From Rhyacophila brunnea (lineage: Eukaryota; Arthropoda; Insecta; Trichoptera; Rhyacophilidae), in NCBI GenBank assembly GCA_022495005.1, contig JAGYXB010000698.1, positions 62,001 through 126,000 on the forward strand: a DNA stretch of 64,000 nucleotides, in the 5' to 3' direction. Position 1 is the first letter of the stretch, and every line of letters starts with the position of its first letter. Shown in pieces: positions 10,701-25,700 of this stretch. A program made the translations under genes and the position numbers. The notes beneath the pieces were generated by a model. The model did not search any database and was not told the DNA's origin. It was given only the letters and a program-made list of their open reading frames with translations.

Positions 10701-13700
10701 GTAGACTCGCTACAGTGTGTCTACTATATTCTGACCGACTCGCCAAATTGCTATACTATGTAGTGTGATGCTGTGAAGATATGTATATTATATATATGAA
10801 AGATTGGGTAGAATTTTCGTGATGACATATAATATCTACATCATATAACCATAACCGCAATATAAGACAAACTAATATGAAAATAACTCTACAGCTGATA
10901 ATGGTGGTATTTTTTGGTCGGTTTCGACCTCGTTTTGCGACCTGTTCGATTTTCATATTTCATACGTGTTTTTTATTATTATTATAATATTCACGGATAC
11001 GTTGCATATTAAATTAAATTCAGTACAATTATTTTGAGCTTCTTATTTTTTCGGGTGAAAAAATCTCATCATACCGACCGGTTTTTCAACATTATCTTCA
11101 TAATATTTGTATGTATGTGGCAGTGAGTATTCACAGTGAGAACATATTCCATATATGTATCCGGGGTTATCTAAATTGCTTTGATATTTAGTTTATCTTA
11201 ATAAGAGACGTTTGTGACGAGTACAGAGAGAGACAGATATTTTATTAATGCCTCAAAAATGATTCTAATATATCATGAAAATATTAGAAATAATATTGAT
11301 AATTTTTCAACATGTACATAGGAATACACAGACCTAGTTATAGATAATTTGGTACCTACTGCGCGCATAGCATTTGGAATATAAGTAATTCTAAGCTTAA
11401 TACGATTTTATAGAGATAACAATAATTATTGCGGTAACATTGATGATAAGATAACAGTGATGTCCCGTGGGGGTAAGTAGGTTATGCATGGCTTAGGGCG
11501 GCGAATAAAGGAATGAATACAAATATTAGGTACACTTTATTTAATACCTCTATGAGGTACACCCAAGGCCTGAACAAAAACGAACCATAAGTGCGAGTGA
11601 GTAGGCATTCGGCACGCATATATCTCCGCACCATGCGTTAGAGTAAGATAGAATTTCTACGGCTGAATTAAATATTTTTTGTAAACGTCGCCAGTAAATA
11701 TGGATTTGAATGATTACATTCAATTAAAAACTGCGAGCACGTGTTGGTGAAATTTATTGTTTTTGTGTTAAATTTAAAGTTAGTGGTAGTTATTTTAGCA
11801 GGGAATATGGTTAACTATATTATTGTGTTTAAATTTGGTAGCCGTACTGAGAGGCAACATTATGATATAACGTTTCATAGTTAAGTGATAATAATAAAAT
11901 CGAGGTTCTACTGTACGATATATACAAGAGACACGGCTTCATTTTGCCGAACAATAATGTTATTACTCTGAGGGTACACCTGGTACATCTACTGAGAACA
12001 GTGGCGCGTTTAGTGATGTAGAAACCCAACGGACTGATTAAGTTAGAGGGCCCATACAATAAAAAATAACAATAATTTTAAAATTTTCCAAATAATAAAT
12101 GCAGGAATTACGTTATACGTTGTGTAATAATATTTTACACTCAGTTAGTGGGAAATGCGCATATTATATTGTTTAATTTAGACATAATTAAATAACTTTG
12201 TGATTGCTTTCAACTCTTCGGAGGCTTCTTTTAAATTTTCTGATGGATCGGTTATGTCAACAAACCAATCGCTACGGTTTTCCATGAAGATGAGGTCGGT
12301 TAGTTTAAAAATAATCAAAGAATCCTACAAATTCCTGAATATATAACTATAGTTGTATTGTAATATATTTAGTTATGGTTTATTGTACCTACACATACCT
12401 AAAACCCATCGCTTATTGAGAGAGGGTTTCTTGGAAATGCTCCAATCCTCAGTGGAATTATTCATGGTCATGGTAAGGTCATTTTCATTGATTTATTGAA
12501 TATTATTGAATTGACGTACCATTAGATTTAGCAGAGGCATTACAAGGAGCCGTCAAATAAAGGATGGAAGATTAAAAATACAATTTTGAGAAATACGTAG
12601 TTTTCTAAACAAAGCGAACTTTTTTCCAATGCTAGGGGTGCGAAACATCCGAGCGGCAGCATTTAGCGAGCGGCAAAAGTACGAAAAAACATTTATGATA
12701 TTATTAAAAAAATATAGTGTCTACCTATATTATTCAATTATATAAAATGAACTTTATGTTGAAAAAAGTCATTTTTTCCCATGTTATTAAAATATTATTT
12801 TATAAATATTGCTATCGTGCTTTATTTGATATTATACAATTATTAGTATCATATTTTTTGATGATAATAAAATAATTGTTTCATTTTTTTTTTTACTTCA
12901 GCTGTCATATTTTTTTTTATTGTGGCTGCAGCTAGTTCAGAAGAAATTATTTAAATATAAAAAAACTTTTGATTCTATTTCACTTTTACTTTCACTGGGA
13001 ACGTAATTGACTCCCTTATATATAAAATAATATATTATTTACAAATAATTGATACCTTGGCAAGATAACTAAATAATATGAACGCGTATCTACAATACAC
13101 TATGTATAGCCTTTTAAATCAATTTGTTTTACTACTAATATTTTATTTGTCTCTGGAATTTTTGAAATTTCATGTGTACAGAACACTTTTTATGTTTATT
13201 TTTTAGTTATTTTTGTTTAATAAGAATGTTAGCCATATTAATATTTTAGTGAAGGGTGCATCAATAAATACATCAGCCTGAATTTTCGATCGATGCATAT
13301 TTATATTATTAAATCTGTTTTTTTAACCTTATTAAAATTTCTATTTTACCAAAATTTCCGACTTTTTGTAGTCGTATCAAAAGTCATCTTGCAAAAGTTG
13401 ATAGAAAGTTGATTTAATGGGCACAAAAAAGAATAAAAGAAAGCATTTTGTCTGATGTGACTATTTCCATGTTCGTGTCACAAAATATCGCGTCATTAGT
13501 AATTACTGTGGTCACACATTTACGAGACAATGAAATCGGATTTATTCAGCGAGGCTATTGTTAGATTTTGAGGCCTCTGCCTTCAGGGGCGTACATGTAA
13601 AACAGCTGTACCTATCTCATAGTATTTTTTGTATGCTCGACAGTGTTGCCATAGTTGTATGCTGATTATAGTACAAAGGCGTAAAAATTATAGTATTTCT

Positions 13701-16700
13701 GATAAAAATATAGTACAGGAACATTTTTCGTTTTGAATCCCTTAAAATTATAGTATTTTGGCATGTTTGACGTAAAATTATAGTATTTTACATTTTTCGA
13801 CGAATCAAAATTATAGTATTGTACTATAATTATAGTACGGTTGGCAACACTGATGCTCGAGTAAGATACTAAGATACACGTGTCATTCATTAGTGTTAAT
13901 TTTTGATAGTCATTTATATTGACTTGATTATTATAGTTGTCAGTCATACTTACGAGACTTAAGAAGATAAAAATAATTTATTACTATTGTAGAATTAACA
14001 TAATATACTTAGGTATATTAGTTAGTTTTTTTTTTTAATTTATTTAAACCTCAGACAAACCCCTATGAGATAAAATTTCAATTTATTTTTTTTTAAATAT
14101 TTAATATTAATTATGTACCTAAAATAATACAACGACGTTAAAGATTTTTTTTAATTGATTTTATTTTTAATTCTATGATTTGAGGCTGAAAAGTATGATT
14201 TTCATAAATAATTATCAAAATTATTAAGATTAATTAGAATATATTATAATACTATAAGCGACATCTATCGATGGTAAGGCGAGGCATGCATTGAAATAAT
14301 GTAACCATTGACATAATTAAACTAGAAAAATAGTAGGCACATATATTTTCTTTTTCTTTATAAAACCAGGATTATAATCTCCTTCTTGTTGAAGTGGCCA
14401 TAGTAGCGTAGTTTATAGAGAGTCCTTCTCTGACACCGTGGGTGTGGGTCCAATCCAAAATCTGGAAAAATGCTTTCCAGACACGCCCAGATCAAGGAGA
14501 TAATTGTTACGGAGAATGACGAACAAGCATTCATCTTATGTATATATTAAAATAACCTCGACTATAAATATGGACACATGTATGCTTTGTTAAGGAGAAA
14601 AACTTGTAATTCATCAAAAAAAGCTTTCGACCCTAATTCTTGACGGAAATATTTGTTATATTGCCTGTAGCTTAATCATAAAATCGCCACCCCTGATTTG
14701 TATTAGGATAATCATTCATTTCATTGAGTCTACAATCTAATGTGGTTCCCGGCCTCTGCAAGAAGAGTTTTATTTACGAGAAATGGATGGTGGCATAATC
14801 ATAGCGGCTATGAATAAACAATAATTATTTTATTAGCGTATCAAGATATTATGTATTTTAAATTTAAAAATTGTAGATTCTTTATTATAGGAAAAACATA
14901 ATTTTGAAAAACCTTAGAAACATACAAAAATCAAGGTTTAACCAAGTGATTCTTGAGCGACTTTTTCAGTGGGTCTTTCACTCATCCGGAAAGTGATAAA
15001 TGTATTTTAATATTTTTAGGTAGCAGTAAATTATACTAACTAAATTAAACATAAACTAACTAAAAATTTATTATCTATTAATGATATCAGTACTTACTGA
15101 CCAATCCGTCACCACAATAATATAACTATAATGAGACAAAAATGAACAAATATTTGAAATACATTACACATGATTGAAAATATTTATTTTAGTTATATAT
15201 TTAGTATTTTCTATTCGAGAACTACTATTAAAAATGACTGGATTTGTTTCAAGTTTGTGTCATTCCATTGCACGTGATTCAAATTTGATAATCTATCTAT
15301 TTTTCCAATATTGGTGACCTTCTTTTGTTGACATCACTAAATTCAATTATAATAATGAGACCTATTATCATTAAGTATATATATACGTGTCGAAATACTG
15401 GAAATATGTGTGTCATCTCTGGTTATTGTAGGAAAGAAAACATGACATTATCATACAATTTTATGTAAAAGAAACGCGAATTCGTATTATAAAATTTCAT
15501 TCACAATATCAGTTTAATCATAATAGTCCTTTTTTAAATATGACATATTTCATAAGAATCAGTTTTCACGACAGAATTTTGATTTTTGTTACCGTTTATA
15601 ATAATACATACTTGGTTTTATTAATTTACTTTGTATATAAACCGTAAAAAATATCAGTTGCATAATATATCGTCACTGTTCTGGCAGAAGACACTAATTC
15701 GAAAAAATGACATATTGAGTTAGTTATACCAAAATGTTCCTTATGTCAAACTTTACTGTCTGGAAACCTTCTTAATAAATAAACAGTCTTTATTTTAAAG
15801 TCATCCTTTTTACGATTACTTAATAAACTTACATGATAGACCATTTCAAACATTGTAACAACTTCAAAGTCAAATTACTCAAAGCTAGTATTCCCCAGTT
15901 AGTGTGTTCTGCTAGAACAGAGACGATATAATATGCATCCCGGGTCACTACAACACAATATTCGTTGTGGAATAGTATAAAACTCTCGTCAATTGGAATT
16001 TAAAGTCAAATTTTACCAAGTAAACCCAATCGATGATATTATTTTGTTATATATTAAGTGCTTATTTAATTATTTTTGACCATGTCCGATCTTAAGAAGA
16101 TTATATGGCAGGGATGGCGAACCTATGGCACGCGAGGTGATTTTGCATGGCACGCGAATGTTTCATTTTTAAGAGAAAATAAATTATTATTTTATATAGA
16201 GTATAGTATTAAAAAAATGTTTTTTTTTTAAGTTTTACAAATACATAATATATATGTAAGTACTTACTTATATAATATTTAAAAATAATGACGACATAGC
16301 CCAGCGTATTTTCTTCGGTTTTTCATATTATGTTTACCAATCGATGTGCAAATTGAAACAACGAAATTCATGCGTAAATAACAAATCGCATTGTATAAAA
16401 AATTGCAGGCAAATCCTTTTTTAAGAATAATCATTCATTACAAATATACAATTAATTGCATAGGTTGGTCCTTAGGATCTGGCAATTAAAAATATTCAAT
16501 CAACAAAGTTTATGAAATTAATTAGGTATCGGCAGTCATTCAAATATAATAACTGCTTGTTATTTTGCGTCAAGCATAATCTCTAAAAATGGAAAACCGT
16601 GCAGTGATGGAGAATATAATATGAAAGAAGTGCTTCCACGATCTCTTTGACGAATTTTAAAACAAGGGAAAAAATCGCCATGAAAAACTGCTTGGCACGT

Positions 16701-19700
16701 CAGACAGTCGAAAAATATTATTTGGGAAATTTTGGCACGCGTATGTAAAAAGGTTCGCCAACCCTGTTATATGGAGGTTATATGGCCATAGTGGAGGTTT
16801 GTATTAATAGATTTTTGTTTTTACAAGAACATGGATGTTAACTACTTTACACAACCTATTACCTCTACCTCGGATTCGAACCTGGGACACACGACATTAT
16901 AAGTTGACGCGTATCTCTCATAGCTCTCTTATACATTATAAGGCCATAAGAAATTATTGTATATGCCGCGTTATTCTTTCAGAATTCAGCCCCAGAAAGT
17001 AAACATTACCAAACAGGTCGTTGATGTAATATCATATTATTTCCATAGTATATTAAAATAAATATTGGTAAATCAGACCAAGGCTTATGCTGTAATAATA
17101 TTACTAATGGGAAATCATCCTGCTAATTATTTTTACGTGTAGTTAAGTAGTTAGGTCAAGGGATATTATGGCATATTCAAATCATCTAATAACATTTTTG
17201 TCATCATTATAATATATTATATACAATATACATCATTGTATTAATACTCGTATTCGTAATTAGCCAGTGGCATATTGTTATGGTAGCATTATCGAAGAGC
17301 ATAATAATTCATACACTAGATATATGGCTGTCCTTGGAATACAGTTGAATGAAGGATTTAATAAACTATTTATTATGTAACGAATAATTCACAAAATATA
17401 AGAATATAACATTCTGAACATACATAATTCAGATACACTTCAGAAACATAATATCTTGAAATACATATTAATATTTCACAAGCAGGACTCGAACCTGCAC
17501 ATATCGGATTCTGACCAATGTGATTTACCAATTTAGTCACTTGTATGTTACCTTATTACGATGAAATTAACTAATAGTCACGCGATTGAATCGTTTTTCA
17601 TATTTCGCTAATATTGAAGACTGACTTTTGTAGTTTTAATCATGGTGTCAATACTGTCAATAATAGGTACTAACTTACCTGGATTCCTAATTGACCTATA
17701 GACCTCTCCAAATTTTAGTCTTAACATATAACACAATATTTTAATAAATAAAATATATTTTTATTCAACGGATGGTTCATAAAAATATTTTTTTTTAAAT
17801 GCATTTAAATTTAAATAAATAAGCTTAAATTTGGATTTGACCTATTACTGAATTAATAAATATAAATTATAGATATCGACGTGATAACTATTGCTTTTAT
17901 ATATTTTTTTGCATTGAATATTGAATTCGCGGCACTCATCCTGTTTATGGAAAAAATATTTTCACAGTATCATGAATCCGAACAGTCAACATTTGCAAAG
18001 TTGTCTATCATTGTTTTATTCACGGCTATAAAAAGTTGATTAACTGGTTAAGAGGTTAGCATTGACTTTTTACAAATAAAATACATTATTATCTACATAA
18101 TATATTATTTATTTTCAATATAAAAAAGGTATATAACGACTATGTTTTATAAATTGGATAATAGATGTGTATTTCTCAAAATTTTTGCATTAAGTAACCC
18201 ATAAAAAACATTCTTTTTGGAATTTATTTTATGACGTAACTGAGTGTAGTTGTCAGCGTTGCCAGATAATTATTTTACCAAATTGGCATTTTTACCATAA
18301 TGAAATTAAAAAAATCAGTATTAAGGAGCAAAAAGCTGGAAAACTTAAAAAGCACATACTTAGTTCAATATATGTATAATGTTTATTTCTATAATATAAA
18401 TCATAAATCACACAACACAAATTATAAAACTCTTTAACTATCAAAACAATAATATTAAACAATATTTTTACCGAAACTCACGTATTTGCACTTGACTGAA
18501 GGTTTTACTTCTTGAAGAGTTTCTTTCTACAGCACACGAATATTATCATGTTGAATGAACAAGTACTTACGATTTCATCAACTCAATTTAACATATTATT
18601 TTGTTTCTTGCATCTGACTATTTTAAAATCATCTGAGAAAATACCCGTTCGGTATAGCAATTAGATGTTGGTATGTTTAAAATAAATTAAATTAGCTCAA
18701 AAATCTTTTTAGTCTCCCTTTCCGGGAAAAACTTGAATAACTGGTGCCATTTTTGTGTAGCTGAGTCTTTCCAATTTTTTGCAATCGCACCAATAGAAGG
18801 TTTCAGTTTACACTATGTTTAGACGCAGCGTTTTAAATGTGTGAGTATCTTACAAAAATGAACCATACTTTATAGATGTGCAATAGTGTGTATTGCAATC
18901 TTCAAATACACCAATATTAAATGAGCGTCAGTGCATAAAGCGAGAGCAGTTGTCAGAATGAAGGACAAGCGTATTCTTGACACGTGATTAAGTTTATCCC
19001 ATATTCTTCCACACTCAAGATCGGTTGCCTGTTACTCCACACCAGTTACCAGCGCCATAAAATGAATATTTTGATGTATATAACGTACACTACCTGAGTA
19101 GGTAGATGTAATAAAATTAGTAACAATGGTTGGATAGTGTGACAAATTCATTTTTTATCCAAGGATTTGTTAGTTTGACTGATAAAAATCGCTTTTAAAT
19201 TGTTATAAGGTCATCCTCATTGTCAAATGAATGACAATAAAACAATGTTGAATTGAAACAACGTTTAGTGTTAAAAATTAAATATAATATTAACATTTTC
19301 ATAATAAATTAAACTGAAATATATATATTTAGTTATTATGACATAGAGGTGACATTTGAGAGAGAGGATGACATTTAGTTATTATGACATAGATTTAGTT
19401 ATTATGACATACTTACATAGAGGAGTGACAACTGAAATGGTGTGGCAAAATATATTATAATGTAATATTAACTTTGTTTACAAGAATGCACTGGTGATTC
19501 ATATAGGTTTACCATCTAAAACAGGAAAACAAATATAAATTGATAAGGATTTTTTAATGCTAATTACGGATTATGAATTATATATTTATCAAGCCCTATA
19601 AAATAATATTATATTACGCTGCATAAGGAAGTGTAAATCTTTGGACATTTATTTATGTAAGTACCTTCATAAACTGTTACTCGTATTATATATTATGTCA

Positions 19701-22700
19701 TTATATATTCTATATTATCAATACCAGCGGCAATTTTCTTTTAGGCAGATAACACGGTCGATTTGTTCAAGATGTAAAACGGGGCGTCGAAATAGTTCAC
19801 ACCAGCCATGCAAATTATTTAATTACGCTATAATCTTAAAAATATACGTATTTTCACAAATTGAGTGTATTTATATTATTATTCATATTCTGTAACTAAT
19901 ATCAAAGGGACCCATTACACAAACACTCGAGCAGATAAGTAATTACGTACTTCTACTACTTCTATTATAATATCTTTTGTTGGTTAAAGGTTGCGGTTTA
20001 TGGTTTTTATTATCGTAGGAGGGGGCTCAAAATCAGTCAGAACGTAGGGACTCTACGTCTCTAAGCCCACCACTGGTCATTATGGATTTTATCAAAATGG
20101 CACATATTTCAACAAAAAAAAAATATTGTAAAAAAACGGTCATAACTTCTCAAGTAATATGTGGTTGATTACAAATTGTGCTATCAGAGTTTAATTTAAT
20201 CATACATAAATAGCATCATATAATGACGCCTATGGTGGCTTAGCGGCTTACGCGTTGATATAAATTGTCGTGGGTCGCAAGTTAGAATACTGAGTTTGGT
20301 AAATACATATACTTATTATTTTTGAATGTGTGTTTTGAGTCAGAGTATGGATTTATCGTAAAAACAAAAATGCAAAGCGAGTATGTACCTGTATTAAAAG
20401 TGATAACTTCTCTTATGCGATGATCGCGTAGCAAGTATTCATTCAATTCGGTCGTAATCATCGCATAAGTAAAATTACACAAATAGAAAGTGCTAGATAT
20501 GACAAATGGGAAAGAAGAAAAATGAAAACGCTGCCTTTCATACAGAATTTTCAACCACCAGAAAATTTTGATCAAAAATATTAAATTAATTACAGGTAAG
20601 CCCCGATACTCTTCCAGCCATAGTACATTTTAATAAATTATAAATATGTATGTCTATAATAACATTCGTTAGCGAAATGAATATAACATTGTTATCAAAC
20701 ATACGAACTGGGAATTACATCCTCAGTATCTAGTTTGAAAATTTTTTAACCCGAAATCCCGAGATTGAAAAACTCAATTCCTATTCGCTATTATAACATA
20801 GTAAACAACGTGATAAATATATTATGTCGTATTCAGTCACTTAATTATCCCGGGAAGTTAACTGTCAGACGTGATATTTTTTAACACGGTCGCCCATGCA
20901 TAACCGCGAGCTGTCAAAAAATATCGTCGAGTATAACATAACTAGCACGTCTTACTTGATTCCAAATGTATCCTATTAGAATCTAAAATTCAGCGTTTTT
21001 TTTTGTTTAATTGCTCCGAGGAGCAATAAATTTAATGGAAACGTGTTAACCATTATTGCACTACAGGATATTCAGACCATTGATATATATATTTATATGT
21101 ATATATTATAATCAAACGAGTATAATATTTAATTTTATATTCGTTTCTTGTATTGTTGTCAATATAAATATCTCAATATTATAGAATTAACAACGAGTAG
21201 AATTTAAAAAAAATCTTACTACACTGAAATAAATATGTGGCAATTCCATGTGTGTTGGTTGACGACTGCTGGCCTGGACCATAGCTTGCATGAAGCGGAT
21301 ATCGAATAACCACAATTTCATGCATTTGACGTCAGCGCTTATAGTGCGCTCGTTTAGAGACGTCCAGGTTCGACGCACTGACTAATTTTGAGGTTTCGTA
21401 TGATGAAAAAAAATAACAATCGAATTTGAATTGTTCAAATAAATCCACGTATTCCTCAATTTATTATTATTTTTTTAACAGATTACTCATAAGATACATG
21501 TGTACTTTATGACTGATTTGAACTGTTTGGAGGTCCTCTTTTATATCTTCGGACAAATCGGTTGCGTCATTTGCATCAAAGAAACTTACCACTGGACCAT
21601 TAACGGCGTTAAGGCCATAGATAGTGTTACCAGATAAAAATTATGAATGGAAAACAAATGACATGGAATGAAGAATATTACGGAAGACTTATATAGATTT
21701 AAAATTAAAGTCAATAAAGTCATTAAAGAAATCGTTTTTTTAATGGACACCATTTCTCGTGTCATCCTCTAGATGCATTTAATTACGGTTTTTATTTATA
21801 TATGGATACATAATTAATAAATTATCAACCTAAGGTAACCCAAATGATTTCGGGGGAATACCAAAGACCGGGGTATTTGGCTTATCGCTTATCCAAATAA
21901 TTTTAAATACCACCGGAATATATCAGATAAAAATGAAAACCACATAATATTTAAGTTAATTTCAGAGGTATTAAAAATACCACAAATTGGTTTTATAACG
22001 TTTATTAAATAGGTATATGAATACTGAGATATTATTTATACTTACAACTAATTATGATCATTAAAAATACAATACCTAAGTACTAAACGAACAATTTACG
22101 GGTTCAATAAATTAATATTTTATTTCTAAATATATAATTAAGACACATATACTTTGAATCTGCGAAAAACTGTATTTATAGTCGTCAATCAAGAAAGGAT
22201 CGGAAATGATCGTTTGCACATTGCAAACCTGTGAGAATGTGGAGCATGTAAAATACATTGATGGACCAAGGCAGGATACTTTATGTCGATCAAGCCATAA
22301 AAATAAGTACAATAAAGCACGCCGACTGCCCTCAATTATTGAATGCATGTTACATTTAGGTACCTACTTGACAAATTATTATGCATATTATGATACAGAC
22401 GTAAGCATTCAAAATAACATATTTTTTTACACGTGTTTAAGCAGGTATATCATATTTTTTCACACTCGAGATCCGTAGCCTGTTATACCACACCCAGTAG
22501 AGTAAGCCAGTTTCCATTAATTTTGTGTTTGCTGGTTGTCATCTATATGAAGAGATTTTATGAGATTAAGATCAGCATTGAGATTGCTTGAAGCACCTTT
22601 GTGCAATGGAGGATCAGGTGAAATTTCATACTCGCATCTACTCGTCTACGGAGTCGAAACCTGGAATGGACCATAAGACGACTGGATGCTTTTGAGATGT

Positions 22701-25700
22701 AGCTATATCGGCGTACTATAAAGATTTTATAACAATCGCAAGGAGTGCCTATCTCAAAATGAGACGCCTCCTTAGCAATCGAGACCTTAACCTAGGTCTG
22801 AGACTGTTTATGGTACGTTGTTATGTTCTCTCAATTATTTTCTATGGTATGGAAGTATGGACGCTAAACCAAGAGATGTTGCGGAGAGTTGAAGCTTTCG
22901 AGATGTAGCTGTATAGACGCATCCTCAAAATTCCTTGGACTGGCCGGGTGACAAATGTTGCAGTTCTAAATCGAATGGGAAAGGACCGAGAATTTCTGCG
23001 TATTATCAAAACCAGGAAAATACAGTACGTCGGCCACATTATGAGAGGGCATTGTCATTCAAGGAAAGATCAATGGTAAGCGTAGTAGAGGGCGACGCCG
23101 CATTTAGTGGTTTAAGAACTTTCTTGATTGGTACGAGTGCAGCTCCACTGAACTGTTCCGGGTAGCGATAACAAATCTAAGATCGCCTTGATGGTGGCTG
23201 ACCTCCGCTAGGAGATGGTATAATAATAAGAAGAATTACCAATGAAGACGTCAATCAATAAGCCAAGTAAATCAAGCGCAGAAAAACTGCATTCTTCGGT
23301 CATATTTACATATTCCAACTCATAATACATGGAAAGGTAGAGGACAACAGAAGCATACCTATATAGAAGGAGATTTTCTTGGCAACGTAACCCCTATTAG
23401 TAATAATATCCAAGGCATTGTGGATGATACTATTACTGCGGTATACCAGAAGAAAAAAATAGATAAAACAAATTTTAATCAATTTGATAAAGGTCGTAAT
23501 ATATTTAAAACCAAAAATGTTCAAAGATAAATTGTAATTTTAATATTCGTAATATTTTACTTATTATGACTGCAATACAGTGTTATGAATTAATTCATTG
23601 TTAACGTTTTAAAACCAAAAACACTTAATTTTGTTTGAATTAAACAAAAATTATTTTAATAACACGTTTCAATGTCAATAAAATATCAGGAGGTAAAAAG
23701 GCACCGCTCAAAATAACTTCAATATGTATTAATAGCACCTAGTGACGGAATAATGAGACGTAATTTATTGTAAAATTACCTATGACATTAATGATCTAGA
23801 GAAAATTATATAAATTGCTTTATAAACTAAAGATTATAATCTTTTTACACCAGAGTTGCGTTGGTAGACGGATTTTTGTTACAACTTCCAGACGATTTCC
23901 ATGATTTTAATAATATAATCATTCATATTTTCTAAAATCTTCATTATTACATTTAGTAAAATTTTATAGATAAGGTATCTAGGCTCGATTTGATAAAAAT
24001 ATATTAATAACTACTATGCTTATTGTTAAAGATTTTTTTGCTATAGTGGAAAAACTTTATTAACATATACTTATATATTGGTATATATAACATAACTCAA
24101 CAAATGATCAATTTATATTGGATTTTTAAAACAATTGTAAGGTCATAGAAATTAGTTGTATAACAAGTATTTTCCTTTGTTACGACTCGTCCTAAATTTA
24201 TTATTTATTCAGTAAATTTTATTTAATTGTCTAAATCAGCGATTTCCAAACTGGAGGCGCAAAAAGTTTAACACAATCCACTTAAAACCAGAATCCGTAT
24301 TTTCATACAGTGAAAGTGACGTGACAAATATTTATTTGAATATGTAGATGTTGAATTTATTTAAAATTGAAGAAAAATTAATGTAGCCACGGGTTTGCAG
24401 TTTGCAAATGCATAGTTTATAAAACGGCCGCTAGTTATAAACTATACAAAAAAACAGTCCTATAAAAGGTTGTTTGCAAACCTGTCTATGAAGACAGATT
24501 TTATAATACCTCACTTCTACACTATTATGAAGCGCGCTTTCTATCTCGTGAAAAAATTAAGTCTGAATAATTTGATGCAGGTTTTTTTTAGGAACGATAA
24601 TTTTGTTGTATTTGGTTAAAATTAAAAAAAAATGAGTGAATAAACCAATGCAAGGACCACTAATGCATTCACTGACTTAAAAAGACAAAGTGACGGCAGT
24701 CATAAAAATTTGGAGCTATGGAAATCAAAATTACAAAAAAATAAGTTCGCTATGTATCCGCATTTAAATTATTTCTACGCCAGATATATATTGAAGCAAA
24801 CCAAAGTCTATTTACTGGGTTCTTGGTTAGTTAATATTATTTTATTAATAGTAAAAAAGTCGCCTGCAGCGCTGTTCTGTTTCATGACTATTCATCATCA
24901 TCAGCCGGGGTCAATCCACTGCTGGATGAAGGCCTCCCCAAGCTTTCTCCAACTCTCTCGGTCTTGTGTCGTTCGCTGCCACGTATTTCCGCCGAACTTT
25001 ACCAGTTCGTCAATCCAGCGGCTTTTAGGGCGACCCTGTGGCCGTTTCGTGCCCCTTGGGTACCACTGGATGACGGCATTTGTCCAGCGGCCGTCCTTTC
25101 GGCGAGCAATGTGCCCGCCCATCTCCATTTCAGCTGTTTGGCAACGTCTATTACATCGCGTACTCTTGTCTGCTTCCTAACCCATTCGTTCCTCTTACGG
25201 TCCTTTCGCGTGATGTCCAACATGCACCTCTCCATGCCTCGCTGTGTGACTCTTAGCCTTTGGACATCTCTCGTGTTGAGGGTCCACGTCTCGCAGCCAT
25301 ACGTGAGCACGGGTAGCACATTGGTTGAACACCTTACGCTTAAGACATAATGGTAGGTCACTCTTGAAGATAATATTCAGACGTCCGAAAGCACTCCATC
25401 CGAGCTTTGTTCTTCGAGCAATTTCATCGTGCATGCTTCCGTCTATGGACACCTGCTGTCCGAGATAGACGTAGCTGCTGACTTAGAGTAGAAATACAGA
25501 TAATCGCAGGGTCCGAAATACAGTTCCTCATCACTTTTGTCTTTGAGACATTTATCTTTAGACCGACCGTTTGACTGACATCCGCGAGTTCTTGCATTCT
25601 ACTTTGGAGGTCTTTCGGGTCTTGTGAGAGTATAACAATATCATCTGCAGAGCGCAGGTGACTGAGGTGCCCCCATTAATTGGAACACCTTTTTCCTCCC

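Noticed and set aside
13666..13947. A 93-residue - strand frame with repeated KYYNF
   Set aside because: It is produced by the repeated aaattatagtatttt phrase of the hAT MITE at 13641-13852, not a protein gene.
17474..17547. A functional tRNA gene
   Set aside because: C at position 33, a D-stem mismatch and a short acceptor stem are against it; kept only as a tRNA-like remnant.
18254..18310. A hAT element starting CAGCGTTGCCAGATAATT
   Set aside because: No opposite terminus or target duplication was found within reach; only a possible lone end.
24710..25361. Open frames of 128-156 residues on the + strand
   Set aside because: They are antisense shadows of the RTE retrotransposon, whose recognisable RT and C-terminal motifs read on the - strand.
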